Shown in pieces: positions 10,709 through 24,803 of a DNA stretch of 64,000 nucleotides. A program made the position numbers and the translations under genes. Origin of the DNA: Dillenia suffruticosa (taxonomy: Eukaryota > Streptophyta > Magnoliopsida > Dilleniales > Dilleniaceae); NCBI GenBank assembly GCA_033439265.1, contig JAVTVX010000010.1:10106001-10170000 (forward strand), given 5' to 3'. The notes below the pieces were generated by a model. It was not told where the DNA came from. It saw only the letters and a list, made by a program, of their open reading frames with translations, and searched no databases. Each line of letters starts with the position of its first letter. The stretch's first letter is position 1.

Positions 10709-13700
10709 TCACTCAGGGTCCTGAGGACCTGATTGGAGATTCATTATCTGAGAAACCACAACCTTGGAGAGTTCATTAATGGCGGCTTGCACCTGATAAT
10801 CATCTGGTCCCCTATTCCTTGACCATATAGGCGAGGGTGAGCTCAATCTTGAGTATTCATTTGCAGCAACCTTTGTCCTTGATGTTTTTAGGACTTTGTC
10901 CAGGTCTTCCTGTGACAATGGCCTCTGTACCTGAAATATGCAAAAACGTTTATGAGACGAGATTATTTGAATATTGTTAATGCAAGCTGAATAGATTACC
11001 GACGGACTGACCAATACTGCCGCTAAACAAACACCAGGAAACACCATTGTAGAACAAAAGAGCAGAGTAAGCACTTTGCAACTACAAAAATACGGGCATA
11101 CAACTTATTAAGATGCAGGGTCACTACATATGCCACATCCTCTTAACTAAACTCATTTAGGAAGATGAAAGATCATGAGAATTAAGAGGAGCAAAATAGA
11201 GGGAAACACTATTCTCAATAATCCATACAAGTGATAAAGCTCTTTCATAACTGTGCAGCAAAAAGGTAGGGACAAAACTGTTGGTTACATTTTTATGATT
11301 AACCACTTCCAGAGCTTGTCTATCATCTTAGTTATGGAGACATCCATGGTTGACGTGGATCAGGGAGATCTCAGAAATAAATGTTCAGACAAAAAATCAG
11401 AAGCCCATGGCCGTCATGCAGGTAGCAAAGAGGTTACCCTTTTGATTGTGTGTGATTGTTCAAGTATGATGATGAGAAGGGAGGGGAATAACAAAAATGA
11501 TAAGAGCAACAAAAGTAGGAGAAAAGATCCAAAGGAAAACTTACTGAGCCTCCTCTTCCACTCTTCTCGGCATCTAATAATTCCCTGATAGGAAAATAGG
11601 CAGCTTTCTTGCAGAGCTCAAGAAGATCAGAGCCAGTGTAACCCTCACATAAATAGGAAATGTAATCATAGTCAATGTCATCTTCTACTCTCTCACCCTT
11701 CAGAATAACCTTAAGAATCTCCACCCGCTCTTCCTGGTCAGGTATCCCAATCTCAAATGCCTGTGGAAGACGCCTAAGGATTGCCTCATCAAGCTCTGAT
11801 GGACGATTTGTCGCAGCTAGTACTGTAACTCGAGCACTCTCTAAAGAAAACATCATACTATCAAGCAAAATAACCAAAGCAAACAATACACCATACAAGG
11901 AACAAAACAACATCTTACAAAAAGCTTCCATAAAATTTTAACTATGCATTGGAACCATTCTTGTAACAACTATCCACATTCAGAATGTAAAACAGCTCTT
12001 TAAATATAAGAAACTCACGATCTGTGGTGAAACCATCCCACAAAGCCATGAACTCAGTCTTCATGTTTGTCATCGCTTCATGGTCTGAGCTACATCGCTG
12101 ACCCAAAAAGCTATCAACCTCATCAATAAATATAATTGCTGGCTGGAGTTTGTAAGCCAAGCTAAAAACAGCAGCCACTGTGAAATCAGAGAAATGAAAT
12201 GCCATTTTGTGAATAACTTTGTACATTTAATCCAACAACTTATCTTGAGCCCAGACAGGATATAGGAAGGAACAAGACTTGGATATTCATAAGTTACATA
12301 GCCCTATCAGATAACTACATTAAACCCTCCATCTTTTGTCTCTCCCACTCTGGTTCTTCCATTTTCCAATTATGGATTCAAAAGGAAAGAGTGTAAACAT
12401 CATTGAGAGAATGAAAAGGGATTGGCAGGTAATATATAGCAGTAGTACTGAATAAAGGTTGAATTATGCTGTCAATCAAATCCTGTCCTAAGGCATATAA
12501 TCTAACTTGGATGGGAAAAAAGAAAATAGTAAAACCAATGGAGGAGTATTGGATAAGGCATATACACTAACCAAGTTTTTGTGCATCACCAAACCATTTG
12601 CTCATCAGATTAGATATCCTCACATTGATGAATACAGCCCCAGATTCCTTTGCAATAGCCTTTGCAAGCATGGTCTTTCCAGTGCCAGGTGGTCCATACA
12701 ACAAAACACCCTTCTGGGGACCAAGAAGTTTTCCATATGAAAACAATTCCGGTCTGCGTAGTGGAAGAATCACAAGTTCATAGAGTGCTTGCTTAATAGT
12801 TTTCAGCCCTCCAATAGAGTTAAATTCGACATCTATATGGTCAGGATTTATGACATCACATGCTATAACATCCTGTTAATGATAAAATTGAAACATGTCA
12901 GTATAATTAGAGAAGCATAAAGAAAACTTTACATTGAGTAAAAGGAAAAACAGTTATTTTGCAAAATAATATAAACAACCATTTAGCACAGTGAGAAAGA
13001 TTATCAATACAATGGATTGAACTGTTCTTAAAACCCAACTAAATGCTGGATGGCTCCTTGGGAGTTCAAGTTTAAGTTAGAACCTCAAGGATTCCCCCAA
13101 CCCTGGGAGCTCTTTGCTGTTCTCTTCTTTCCAAGAGGCATTATGTAAGCTCTGCATTCAAATCAGTAAAAGCTTGGAGCAGCAGCCGTCCACTAATAAA
13201 GACAAACTACCAGGAAAAAAGAACCAGGTTATGAAGCCAATTAGATTTCATCCTTCAAACCAATTGATCCAACTCTTATTGGACTTCCCACTGTATACCC
13301 TCATATCTCTTACTCCTCCATAAGATATACATGAGGCCAAAATTTTTATATGGGCAATTCAAATAATCATGTTATTCTCCTACACAGAAAAGAAAAGAAC
13401 TCAAGATCAGAGACGTGATAGACCCAGAATAGAGAAAAGAACTGGGGAAGGAGAAAAGCTGTCAGAGAGGGGGTAAGGGGTGAGAGAGAAAAGGAGAAAA
13501 TTGGAAAAGAGAAGACTCAGGATAAAAAGAGAGACAGGGCAGATAGAGACACAGAGAGAGGTGAGAACCAGGAAAGAAATCAAATATTCGGTAATTGATT
13601 TTATTGATCAACCATGGTCTGAGTATAACCATAATGCCCAAATATATAGGCAAAGCCCTAAAAAATGGAAACAAAATTGAAATACAGTCCCCAAGAATAA

Positions 13701-16700
13701 TGGATAAACAAGAACAGTGATGTTGAAAAACACTAAACCCTACATAACTAAGACTGAAACTTGTGACCTGCATCACTGACATTTCATCAGAAGTTGGATT
13801 CATGGCTCAGTAAAAACAACAAATAGCCTTTCAGGCCTTAGAGGAACAATATGGTGTTCGGCACTTCATATTTTCCATGCTTCATATGCAACTTCAAACG
13901 CCATTTGAATGGGTCCAATGTTTTAGATCATACTCAATCACAAGAAATAATTTAATGAAAAGATGAAATCACTTTTCATCAAGGCAATGCACAATAGACC
14001 CCACCTAAAAAAATGGGTTTTTAAATCACCTTTGTCAGGCAGGTTTGAGCAAACAGTCATGTCCTCCCACTGACACATAGATTGATGCATATAAAAGATA
14101 TCAACAAATTTGGTGGATTTGTAGATGCAGGGAAAAAAAAAAGGCCAATAGATAAGAAAAACTCATGCACGAAATGGGTTCTACAATAAAAGAATACTGC
14201 AATCAAGTTTGAAAGCGAAACCATCCTTCCTCGCTTTCTAGATACTTAGGTCCAGCCACACATTCAATAGGACTGGAGATTTTATAGACACTGGGAGGAC
14301 AATCTCCTAACTCATGAACACAACCCCTCTGGAAAGGGGTTTCTTTTAAAATAAATAAATAAATAAATAAGGAGCTATTCAGATTTCCTTGAGTAATTTT
14401 CATACACTTAAATTAAGTAAATGTAAAAAAAATAATAATAATAATAATAATAAAATCACCCCTTCAATAAATAACAGCCAAACAAATGCATTGATCATGG
14501 ATAGCATGCTCAACACAATTAGTTACCTTAGAGGGAAGTAAGGAGGGCAGGCAGTAGGCAGGGCAAGAAATATACACACACCCATCAGCTTTTGAGGTAC
14601 AAAGGACGGACAAGTTGAACATAATAAATTGAAATCATCACATATGAATCCAAAGAGTCCACAGAAGGAAATTACACAGCACCAACCTTTTCCTTAACAT
14701 GAAAATTCCACAAAAAGATAGGCCCAGATATCAAGAATCAGTAGATATTCCAGAAAAACAATATTTAAATTTAAGAATCATAACATCAATCAGATAACCG
14801 TTTGTCAACTAATTTTTTCTTGCAAGGAAAAAGACAAGAGTATAAATATTTTTTTGTTGTATGGGAGAAAACTAATTTGTTTCAAAGAAACGTGGTCCTC
14901 AAAAATGATGAACAGGAAACCGAAGTCTCAACTTTTCAATATTCTTTAAAAGTCTTTTAGGCTGCAAAATTTTTATACATTTAGTTGACTCATTTCCATA
15001 ATTTTTCCACAAAAGGATAATTTTTTTAAGATTGAAAAAAATTGCATAGATATAATAGAGAATATATAAATATTCTAAGGATGAGAATTTATTGGAAAAG
15101 TAAAACAAAAGCAAGATATAGACTACTAACTGAATGCTCCCCGGTCCCCCTTCAACTCCTCTAAGCTATAACTTTTATAAACACCTGAGACATGGGCCAA
15201 AAAAGAGCAAGACCAACTAGTAAAGGATCGCTCTGCAATCCCCTTTCAACTCCTCTATGTTATAGCTTTAAAAACAGCTGAGGCATGAGCCCACGGGTAA
15301 GCATAAAGGACAACATAGTTCCCATGAGAGAAGGACCAATACACTGATTTCTAACATTTCTTGCATTCGCTCCCTCCAAATACATCAAGAAATAGCCACA
15401 AAAGCATAAAAGGATAATGTATGATATGTAACATAACGATACATGACAGGAAGACAAGAACTGGTGACCAAAACTGGGTTATGTGAAAAGCCAGCTTTAG
15501 GCCCCATACATGCCATTATTTGTAGTGATCATCAAACGAGAAATAAGTCATAACCTAGTGTCATGTCCTTGCATTGAGCTCATCCAAACCCAGCCTCCAT
15601 CATTAAACCAAAAGGTGTGGAAAAGAGCTTTAGGTTCTTCGAGGACTGCATCAGTTGTGAGGTTAACTTATTGGAATATCCAAAAGCAAATACATATAAA
15701 AGTATAAACTGATGGCTCACTCCACTAATGTTAAGACACCTGAGGATTTCAACATCTAAGATTGCTGCAATAGATCCAAACTGAAACAATGCCCAGTGAT
15801 AATGTCAAAATAAGAAATTAAATAATTAACTAGAATATATATACATATATATTCCTTAAGATTTCGAACTCTAGGAAATTTATAGCACAGAAACTTGATA
15901 TGAAACAAGTAATACAACAGTTAAGATTGATGGCATCAGATAACACAAAGGCACTATATTGGTCATTTCAGGAAGCATAAAGAAGCTTAAGGTAGCTACT
16001 GTGCACACAGAAATCAGATAAAAAGAAAATTGAAGTGTAATAAAGCTTCAGAAAAATCACATCATCACATTTTAATATCTAATTGACAGATAATTCAATC
16101 TATCAATGATGTATTCAATCCTCAGATATAGAAACAATCACCTAAATAATCAGTTCAACATTATTATGATGGTCATAACCATTTCTATCAACAGGAGAAA
16201 GGACTAAACAAAAAGAAAAACAGAAAAACTCAAGTTAGAAACAGTGGCAGCTTTTGGTTGAGAAAAGGATTAGGGAGATGCAAGGAGGAAGCATAATTTT
16301 TCCTTTTCCAGGCATGGCATATCCTTCCGCTTTGTGACAATCATGAAAGCAAGAAAAGATGAATATAGTCGCCGCGGGGGGGGGGGGGGGGGGGGACCTC
16401 AGATTTAACAAGAGCCTAGCAATAGTGCCATCCTATATTCCATATGAGCTTTCTGAATCCATCAGGCACAAGAAAATTACTGATGTCCATAGGCTCAAAT
16501 AAAGACATCCACCAAGAAATTTACCATACCAGATGCCTGAAATTATAACAATAACCGAACATTATATGCCCAAACTTTTAACCTGTCATGAAAGCCTAAT
16601 ATAGTTGCAAAATCACCATCATCGAGTCAGTGAATTTGTTAGTCATACAAATGTCTAACAAAAGTCTTGTTTCACCTGTGAATCCTCCACTAATTGAAGT

Positions 16701-17677
16701 GACCCCATCACCTCCAAGCCAAACTCTGTGTCGTTAATATATCTTACTGCTGGAAACCACCCATACACATCTTCAACACCAAATTCTCAGCCAGCTAACG
16801 CCTTGTGCCATAAGATACACATGATATTTCACAAATGAACTACAAAGGGATTCATCTGTAACCCATCAAAAAAGCTCATAAAGACCTAAATGAACAGTGG
16901 GAATTCATGCAAACTAACTATCACTCGTTTGTGCCAAGTAAATGTAGCACAAATATGCCTTATAGCCAATTACTTACAATTATACTGAAGCCACAAAATG
17001 AAATCAACTGAACTCCTGTGCAACTATCATTATCCACATACACCCACATATAGGCACATACATAGTAAACAAATATGTGGAGATGAAAATGTTACAAACT
17101 ACAAAGTACCCTTAGTCATATCCCAACATCTGAAGGAAAAAAAAAATTTTAAAAAAATATTAAACCCCCCCCCCCACTAATCCGCCTTCTTTTAATTACT
17201 CAATAAGTTAAACAAATTTAACCCCTTACTATATTTTTCATGCTAGAGGAAAAAGTATCCCATTAAATGACAAATATTGAATAGTGATCAAATTCGCGGA
17301 GAAAATAAAATTGACAACTCTATCCTAATTCAATACTTAAATACCAAAAATAGTAATCAAATAATTAAGCCTTTTAATTAGAACCAAAAAAAGTAGGGCT
17401 TTAGCAAACAACACCAGGAATTCATAAAATCAAATATAAACAGATTTAACAAATCATAGATGGAAGAGAGAAAGACCTCGTAAGGGTTAGTTTGAACGAG
17501 AGGACGACCCAAGCGTTTAGCGATTTCCTTCTTGTGTTCGAGAGCTTTCTTGGCGGCTTGGCGATTGGGATCGAGATGACGAAGCCCAACGAATAACACC
17601 AAGCAACTAAACGCTGCACTCGAGGCGTATAGCAGTAGTTCTTGTATGAATGTCGTGTTTTTATCTGAACTTCCCAT
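10709..17677 (-). CDS. Msp1/ATAD1-type outer mitochondrial membrane AAA-ATPase
   Basis: Exons, in order of translation, are 17477-17677, 12572-12872, 12019-12177, 11545-11840 and 10709-10930. All introns are GT-AG, phases agree, and the 1179-nt reading frame gives 392 residues, close to the roughly 400 of Arabidopsis At4g27680/At5g53540. An N-terminal membrane helix lies at about residues 12-30 (LLLYASSAAFSCLVLFVGL), followed by the linker LDPN. Walker A is GPPGTGKT (about 127-134), Walker B IIFIDEVDSF (about 182-191), sensor 1 LAATNRPSELD, and the arginine-finger region ILRRLPQAFEIG. Msp1/ATAD1 proteins extract mislocalised tail-anchored proteins from the outer mitochondrial membrane and peroxisomes; that role here is inferred from family. 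Intron 1 is 4.6 kb. The leader just before the ATG is a long GAA/GA purine tract. Confidence 0.95.
12873..17476 (-). other. 4.6-kb first intron of the Msp1-like gene
   Basis: The intron runs from GT (17476-17475) to AG (12874-12873). It holds a 20-base G run (about 16376-16395), a C run (about 17164-17175), ATA/ATAA repeats near 14350-14450, and many short frames without similarity. I see no nested gene. Confidence 0.75.
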
Positions 17678-17684
17678 CCTTCTT

Positions 17685-17738
17685 CCTCTTCTTCTTCTTC
17701 GTCCTCTTCTTCTTCTTCTTCTTCTTCTTCTTCTTCTT

Positions 17739-17770
<32 letters not shown>
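17685..17770 (-). repeat. GAA/GA purine tract in the 5' leader
   Basis: On the plus strand this is CTT repeats followed by (CT)n. On the coding strand it is an unbroken purine tract ending a few bases before the start codon of the Msp1-like gene. Such GA-rich leaders are common in plant 5' UTRs and bind GAGA-type factors; that role here is inference. Confidence 0.8.
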
Positions 17771-17774
<4 letters not shown>

Positions 17775-17779
17775 AACAC

Positions 17780-18812
17780 AGGTTTATGCTTGTGCAGGAG
17801 ATAATTTTATATAGGAAACTTCCCACTATTAGGACGGATCAGGCTTGGGCTCAACGAAAGTGTAATTTCATTTTTTTCCTCCAAGTTACATGAGAGAGAG
17901 AGAGAGAGAGAGAGATGGATGAAGGGTTAGGCCCCGGCCGCTTGATGTCGAAGAAACGTGAGACGGTGAGGCTGTCCTTATTTGCAGAAATACCCCTTGG
18001 TTTTGTTATGTTTTCCGGTACACGGTAAGAGAGTACTTATTTACAGAAACCCCCTTTAGCTTTTCCTTATATTATTTCCCTTGACCATCCACTCCTTTGG
18101 TTTTCCTCTTTTCAATTTTTTTTCCCCATCTGAAAAGAAAACCTTAACGTGGGAAACACTCGAGTTAAAAAGCATGGCTCATTCATTTCTGCAGGTTAGT
18201 GACCTAATTTCAACTTGTATGCATGACCAAATTGTATTTTTTTTTTTAATATAAGAAATAAAAGATATTTAAATTTAGAATTTTTTTAAAAGAGAAAAAA
18301 TATTATCAACCGAGTTATTTCTTATCGATAATCAACGTATATTTAATTACATTATATTCAAATATAATTTAATTGCTTTAAACTCTAATATTTATCCGAT
18401 TTAAAGTTTTTTCTCACCTAAGAACTCAACTTTATCTATTTATTAGATACAATAATCCATTCAAATAATACATGATATAAGACTTCATTTAATTAGTTTT
18501 TAATTTGTCTCAACTTATTTTTATTTTTTTTTTTAATTTAAAAACAAATTCCTATTGATACAGAAAAGATAAAGAAATATAGAATTTTTAACTAAAATTT
18601 TAATTTTTAATAGAAAAATTAAAAATATTATTATATGAATAACTTTTTATATTAAAAATCTTACTATGGATCCTCTATTTTAACCAATCACTAGTTTTTT
18701 AAAATGGAGACTAAGGGAGTGTTTGCTATATAGCTTTGAGGATGTAATTTTTAGATATTTGTATTTTTCAACAGTTAAAATGTATATTTATTAATTCAAT
18801 TGACAGCTAATG
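17780..18812. other. Upstream flank of the Msp1-like gene, AT-rich
   Basis: A GA tract lies at about 17892-17914, then moderately AT-rich DNA, then very AT-rich DNA after 18230. The promoter of the minus-strand gene should be here but no clear TATA box was picked out. Confidence 0.45.
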
Positions 18813-19790
18813 ATGTAGGAAACTTGAAAAGGATCATGGCTTCAAAGATGATTGTTTTGATGCTATATTCTCGAGTTTTTGGAAAGTGTTTGAAATAAAG
18901 ATACTTGCGGAAACTTTTGGTGAAACGAAACATGAAGATTTTGAAAGAGCAAAAGAACAAGATATTTTTGAGTGAATAACCTTAAAAATGTTTTGATGAT
19001 TTATCAAAGAAGTATCACAAACCAAAGTTGAGACAATACTCAAGGGAATACATGACCATGGGACTATTGCTTTAAGAAAAGTACAAGGAGACATTGCTCT
19101 AATCTGACGTGAGCTAAGGTAGGGATTACCCCATCTTGCTTCATGCTTTTGCTCTTCATCTTGGCCCATATTTATAGAACAAATGAGGCTTACTAGCCAG
19201 TAGAAAGGAGGCGAGAAGAGGAACTATCTGTTGGAATCCCAACGGCTAGAATTCCAACAGCTAGTTTTCTAGCTGTTGGAAATTGGATTGCCCAAAATGT
19301 CCTAACAGTTTGGGATTTTTCTCTTATATTTTTCAGGCCATTGAGGGCCTTCAATTAGGCCCTTAATTGGGCTAAAATGTGCCCATCTTGCTGGGTTTCA
19401 AAGCTCTCATAGCTGGTCCAAATGCTGCCTTGAAGTGAACTTAAACTAGGGCTGGATTGGACCTGTTCAGACAAGCTTTCCGGACGCCAAGGAGACTCGA
19501 ATACGAAATCACTACAAAGGGGAAAGAAAATAATATTAATTAGGTTATAACTGATCGTGACGATAATAATAACCATAAACTACCCACTTCCTCCTTAAAA
19601 GGCTACTTGCGCATCGATGTAACAACATCCAGCCCAGCATCAATAAACTTAAGAAAACATCAATGCGGATCGCATGATATCTTTATACCTGAAACGCATC
19701 AAACATACCAATGATTTTACAGTTCACAATCAAAGATTGACAAAAGTGCACTGGGCTCATTTTGTTGCCAGATTTAGGAGTTAGATGTCA
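18813..19790 (-). mobile_element. Probable solo LTR or LTR relic (minus strand)
   Basis: Read on the minus strand, the segment could start TGTTGACATC (19790 downward), has a strong TATA box CTATAAATA near 19171, and ends in a run such as CTACATCA near 18813. A perfect hairpin with 13-bp arms lies just upstream of the TATA box (about 19253-19282, TTCCAACAGCTAG with a TTTT loop). These are features of plant LTR promoters. I found no matching target-site duplication and no internal retrotransposon genes, so the ends are tentative. Confidence 0.35.
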
Positions 19791-21640
19791 ACATCCTCAC
19801 AATTATTCCTTAAAAAGCAAAGGATAATGTGCTCATAAAAACGATGGCGAAGTGAAGGAAACATGGAAACAAGTTTTCAAACCTCTAGAAACTAAAAACA
19901 TGAAAAGAAGCCTTCGGCAAGATGTTCAATATCATCTCACTGCGCATGAACATAGAAACCGACCATTGATTTGGTGTTCAAATTCTCAATTGCGCGCACT
20001 ACTAACACAAGAAAAAACAGAAAAAACATACAAGGAAACATACATTTCATCGCTTTATCTTACCTCCTTTCCATAAAAAGCTATAGAAGGCATATGACAA
20101 ATTAAGAATTCTCTATCATTCTGGCCATTGTGTTCTAAGAACTATCATTTCTCAAAAATATGATAAAAAATAATTTATGACCATTAAATAATAACTCCAT
20201 AATCTCTTTTGATATTATGAGATTTTTAAAAATCTAAAAATTAAATGCACTTGATTTTAAAAAAAAATCATTTCTGATAAATGAAGGGGTACATCATTAA
20301 TATATAATCGATCCCTATGTAATAGAAATTGGGTACACCAATATGCTTATTGTAGAAATAAGTGAAGAGAGAACAAAGAGAAAAAATTCTCAAATGCCGA
20401 ATATATTGAACAAAAGGGGTATTTATATAAACTGTGTATATTTTTTTAAAAATTATTAAAATAAATCAATATAATATTTTCTCAAATATATGAGATGTCA
20501 ACGTATTGTGATATATATGTTAACATATTATGATATATATATATATATATATAATAGTATAATTTGACATATGGGGGAGATATGCTTATAATGGTAATAA
20601 ATGATAATAGAATGGAGTCATATATATAATATAAATGAGAGAATAACTTCATATGGCACTATACATATTAACACTTATATTTATATGCCTAAGCCATTAT
20701 AGGTCTATGGCTTTTGCAGGATAAGAAGGGCTTTACAATCGGTTCGCCTTTCGTGATCAAAGGCTACGTTGATGAATCGGTGCGTGTTTGAAGGAAGACG
20801 TTCGTAGCGTGAAGCTAATAAAGATAATATTCAAGGTAATTCTTTTTGTTCAGAAATGAAACTAGTTGATCCTTCTCAACACGCCCATGTAGTGCAGACC
20901 ATTTGCAAGTTGCATTATTGAGATGGTAGAAAGTTCAATCCAATTTAAAAATCAAGAATTGAATTAAAAAAATATATAGTTTGTTTGAATTAATAGAAGG
21001 GAATTGAGTTTACAAAATAAAAATTTTAAATTATTGGGTTTGTGAAACCTAAATGTATATATGAATTTTTAAAACCCATTTTTTAGATGAAATTTATTTT
21101 GTAGATATTTGATTTTAAACCTAGTTTCTGCGAACCTGGCGAACCTTGACTTTCTCGCCATCTCCACTCACTGGGATCTTTCACGTGGTCTATCTCTTTT
21201 GGCTGCCATCTCGCTCTGTCTCTCTTTGACGTGTTTTCTGACTCGAGAGAAATTACTCTCTCTCTCGCTCTCTCTCGCTCTCTCTCGCGTACCAATGCAT
21301 CATATCCAAATCACACGCCAGCTAAATTGGGAGTTGAAGGCAACTCGTACCCGATGGTCAACTAGAAGAGTGTGAGGAATTTTTTTTAGGCCGAACACCT
21401 GTTTGATCTTAACTTATATCACTCAAAAACAGAATAAATTTGAAGTACTAGTCAAATACATTATTAGTGTACTATCAAGCTTTTGGGTTCTAAATTTGTA
21501 CTGCTAGTACTACTGCCAAATCTTCCAATATTTACCACACCTGTTTTGGCGGGTGGAACTTCGAAGCTTTAAAAGGTTCTAATTTCTGCCGCTGTGTTAT
21601 ACCTGAGTGAGATTTTGAAGAACTCAGAGAGACCCATTTG
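19791..21640. other. Intergenic DNA upstream of the YSL gene
   Basis: AT-rich, with AT dinucleotide tracts near 20510-20560 and a CT tract near 21255-21290. The YSL promoter should lie toward the right end. No gene was seen. Confidence 0.45.
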
Positions 21641-21985
21641 AAGATGTTTGTGGTTTTTGTGATACCGGTGTGAAATTCAAGAAACCCAGTTTGGGTTTCG
21701 AAGAACTTTGTCCGAAGATATCAGGGTTTTCAATGTATGTTCTCAACTACTGTTGAGATCAACTGTGGTAAAAAGACAACACAAAAGAATTGTCCTTGAA
21801 GATAAACTTATCCAAGAAAGAGTCAAATAATTCATTTGTACCTTTCTGGCTTTCGTGTAGACCTGTCACTGAGAAGAAGACTACTGGGCATTGAACCATA
21901 AAATTTTTTCAATCTGGTACAAGGGGTTTGGTTCTAAATTTCTGATTTTCAGCTGCCTGACAAGAAAACAGACAAAATCAATCAG

Positions 21986-22111
21986 GTGAGTTCAATTTTG
22001 GTTACAACCCAATTCAAATTTTTATGTTTTAATCGTGCTTATACATTATTGTATCGGTAAATTATTATTGCAAATTGAAAATCTGAAAATGGGTTTTTTT
22101 TTTTTCTGAAG
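21986..22111 (+). other. Probable 5' UTR intron of the YSL gene
   Basis: A good donor (ATCAG followed by GTGAGT) at 21986 and an acceptor after a long T run (TTTTTCTGAAG) ending at 22111 bracket 126 bp just before the start codon. It lies outside the coding frame, so only splice-site quality supports it. Confidence 0.5.
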
Positions 22112-22150
22112 AAGGCTTACAACAGGGTTAAATCCTTCAAATTAAGAGTT

Positions 22151-24803
22151 ATGAGCATGGAGGACTCAAGACAGATTGAGAAAGATGAATTAGACATGGA
22201 AGAAATGAGAGAAGAGATAGACGTGAAGAGAATCCAACCATGGACTAGGCAGATAACATTCCGAGGAATTATCGCTAGTTTGGTCATTGGGATTATTTAC
22301 AGTGTGATTGTGATGAAGCTCAGTCTCACAACAGGTCTGGTGCCTAATCTCAATGTCTCAGCTGCTCTCCTTGCATTCGTGGTCATTAGGACATGGACCG
22401 CAGTACTTCAAAAGGCTGGAATTGTCACCACACCCTTCACTCGGCAAGAGAATACCGTTATTCAAACATGTACAGTTGCTTGTTATAGCATTTCCTTTGG
22501 AGGTTAGAGACTCAAATTGTCTCATTTTTGTTTTCTTTTTCTTCTTTGAAGTTTGCTTGCTTATGGGCCGCGTTGATGTTGTTTATAGGAGGTTTTGGAT
22601 CTTACTTGTTGGGATTGAACAAGAGGACATATGAGCAAGCAGGCGTTGATACAGAAGGGAATAGTCCTGGTAGCTACAAGGAACCTGGAGTGGGTTGGAT
22701 GACCGGTTTTCTCTTTGTCACTAGTTTTGTGGGAATTCTTGCCTTGGTTCCTCTACGAAAGGTAAATCTTTGTGATTTGCAACTTGCATAAGTTCAGTTT
22801 GAACTTTTTTATGCATATAGGTATTTTGAGTCTTTTGAACCATAATTTCTGAATCTTCTATGTTAGGCCGGTTTTTGTGGATACTCGATAACAATTTAGT
22901 TATGAATTTTTTGTTGGTTTTGCAGATCATGATTATTGACTACAAATTATCTTATCCCAGTGGAACTGCTACTGCAGTTCTCATCAACGGGTTTCATTCT
23001 TCTCGGGGAGACAAGATGGCTAGGTAGTGCATTCACATACTAAAATTCACTACTTGTTGAAAAGTAATTCTAGGGAAAATTTTAGTATGATATGAAATGA
23101 CTCAAAAACATTTCATCCTTATTTTCAGGAAGCAGGTTGGTGGTTTTGTAAAGTTTTTCTCTTTCAGTTTCTTGTGGGCTTGCTTTCAGTGGTTTTACTC
23201 CGGTGGAGCAGCATGTGGATTTTCTCAGTTTCCTACGTTTGGATTAAAAGCTTGGAAGCAAACGTGCCTGCTAAAGCCATTCTCATCTTTGTATTTTATT
23301 CAGTCCGTAATTTTCATCAACATTGACTAAACTAACTGAATTTTGCAGATTTTATTTTGATTTCAGCCTGACTTATGTCGGTGCTGGAATGATCTGTTCT
23401 CACCTTGTCAACTTGTCTTTGCTTTTTGGTGCGGTGCTTTCATGGGGTGTAATGTGGCCATTGATAAGTGACCTCAAAGGAAATTGGTTTCCTGCAACTT
23501 TACCGGAGAGCAGTATGAAGAGTCTAAATGGATACAAGGTCTATGAATAAGAAACCTTTCTATTATTACAAAGAAATTTGTCAAAAAATATTGATGCCAA
23601 CCCAACCTTTGCTCATGCCTGTTGCAGGTTTTTGTTTCGATTGCTCTAATACTAGGAGATGGGCTCTACAATTTTCTCAAGATAATTTTCTTCACCGCCA
23701 AGAACATATGTGTCAGAGTAGGCAATAAAGACCATAAAACGAGTAATTGTTGACTTGTTTCCCATATGGCTACTTTGGAGTTTAGGGCATCACAGTTGTC
23801 ATTTCTTTTAATATTTCATTTTCTGCACCTTCAAGTACTGAAGTAGTTATTTTTTCTTGCTGCAGTCGCACAGACCCAAGATCAAGGTCTTTATGAACAA
23901 CGACTGAATGAAGTTTTCGCCGGAGAAAGCATCCCTATATGGGTAGCATGTGCTGGCTTCACATTTTTCTCCATTATCGCCATCATTGTGATCCCACTTA
24001 TGTTCCCAGAGCTCAAGTGGTATTACATTGTTGTTGCATACATTGTTGCACCCTCTCTTAGTTTCTGCAATGCTTATGGTGCTGGTCTAACTGACATGAA
24101 CATGGCCTATAATTATGGGAAAGTAGCTCTCTTTGTTCTAGCTGCCTTGGCAGGCAAAGATTCGGGTGTTGTTGCTGGACTTGTCGGTTGCGGTCTTATT
24201 AAATCCATTGTCTCCATCTCATCAGACTTGATGCACGATTTCAAGACTGGTCATCTAACTCTGACTTCGCCGCGATCGATGCTTATTAGCCAAGTCATTG
24301 GGACAGCAATAGGTTGTGTGGTAGCACCGCTCACATTCTTTCTATTTTACAAGGCATTTGATGTGGGAAATCCAGATGGAGAATACAAAGCTCCTTATGC
24401 CCTCGTTTATCGAAATATGGCAATTCTAGGGGTTGAAGGCTTCTCTGCCCTCCCACACCACTGCTTGCAGCTTTGCTATGGATTTTTTGCCTTTGCAGTT
24501 GCAGCCAACTTGGCGAAAGACCTTTTACCTAAAAAGTTCAGGAACTGGGTTCCACTACCAATGGCTATGGCTGTGCCATTCCTAGTGGGAGCAAACTTTG
24601 CGATTGACATGTGCGTAGGGACTTTGATTGTGTTTGTATGGCATAAGCTCAATGGGAAGAAAGCCAACTTGATGGCCCCTGCAGTTGCATCTGGTTTGAT
24701 CTGTGGAGATGGATTATGGATTCTCCCATCTTCAATCCTTGCTTTGGCAAAGATAAATCCTCCAATCTGCATGAGCTTTTTGGCCTCTAGGATTTCGTCG
24801 TAA
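22151..24803 (+). CDS. YSL3: Yellow Stripe-Like metal-nicotianamine transporter (YSL3 type)
   Basis: Exons are 22151-22502, 22589-22761, 22926-23023, 23129-23263, 23349-23538, 23628-23742 and 23866-24803. All introns are GT-AG and the phases agree. The 2001-nt frame gives 666 residues, the usual YSL length. YSL proteins are oligopeptide-transporter-family carriers that move iron, zinc, copper or manganese bound to nicotianamine across the plasma membrane. Diagnostic stretches include [92 protein letters not shown], and the C-terminal [20 protein letters not shown] before PPICMSFL. An acidic N-terminus precedes about 14 membrane segments. The C-terminal half resembles Arabidopsis YSL3 more than YSL1, but the exact orthologue within the YSL1/2/3 clade is inference. 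A copy of the last coding bases is tandemly repeated just after the stop. Confidence 0.95.

Noticed and set aside
22503-22588. Frame reading [14 protein letters not shown] before the second YSL exon
   Set aside because: It lies in a normal GT-AG intron; removing it restores the family sequence [11 protein letters not shown].
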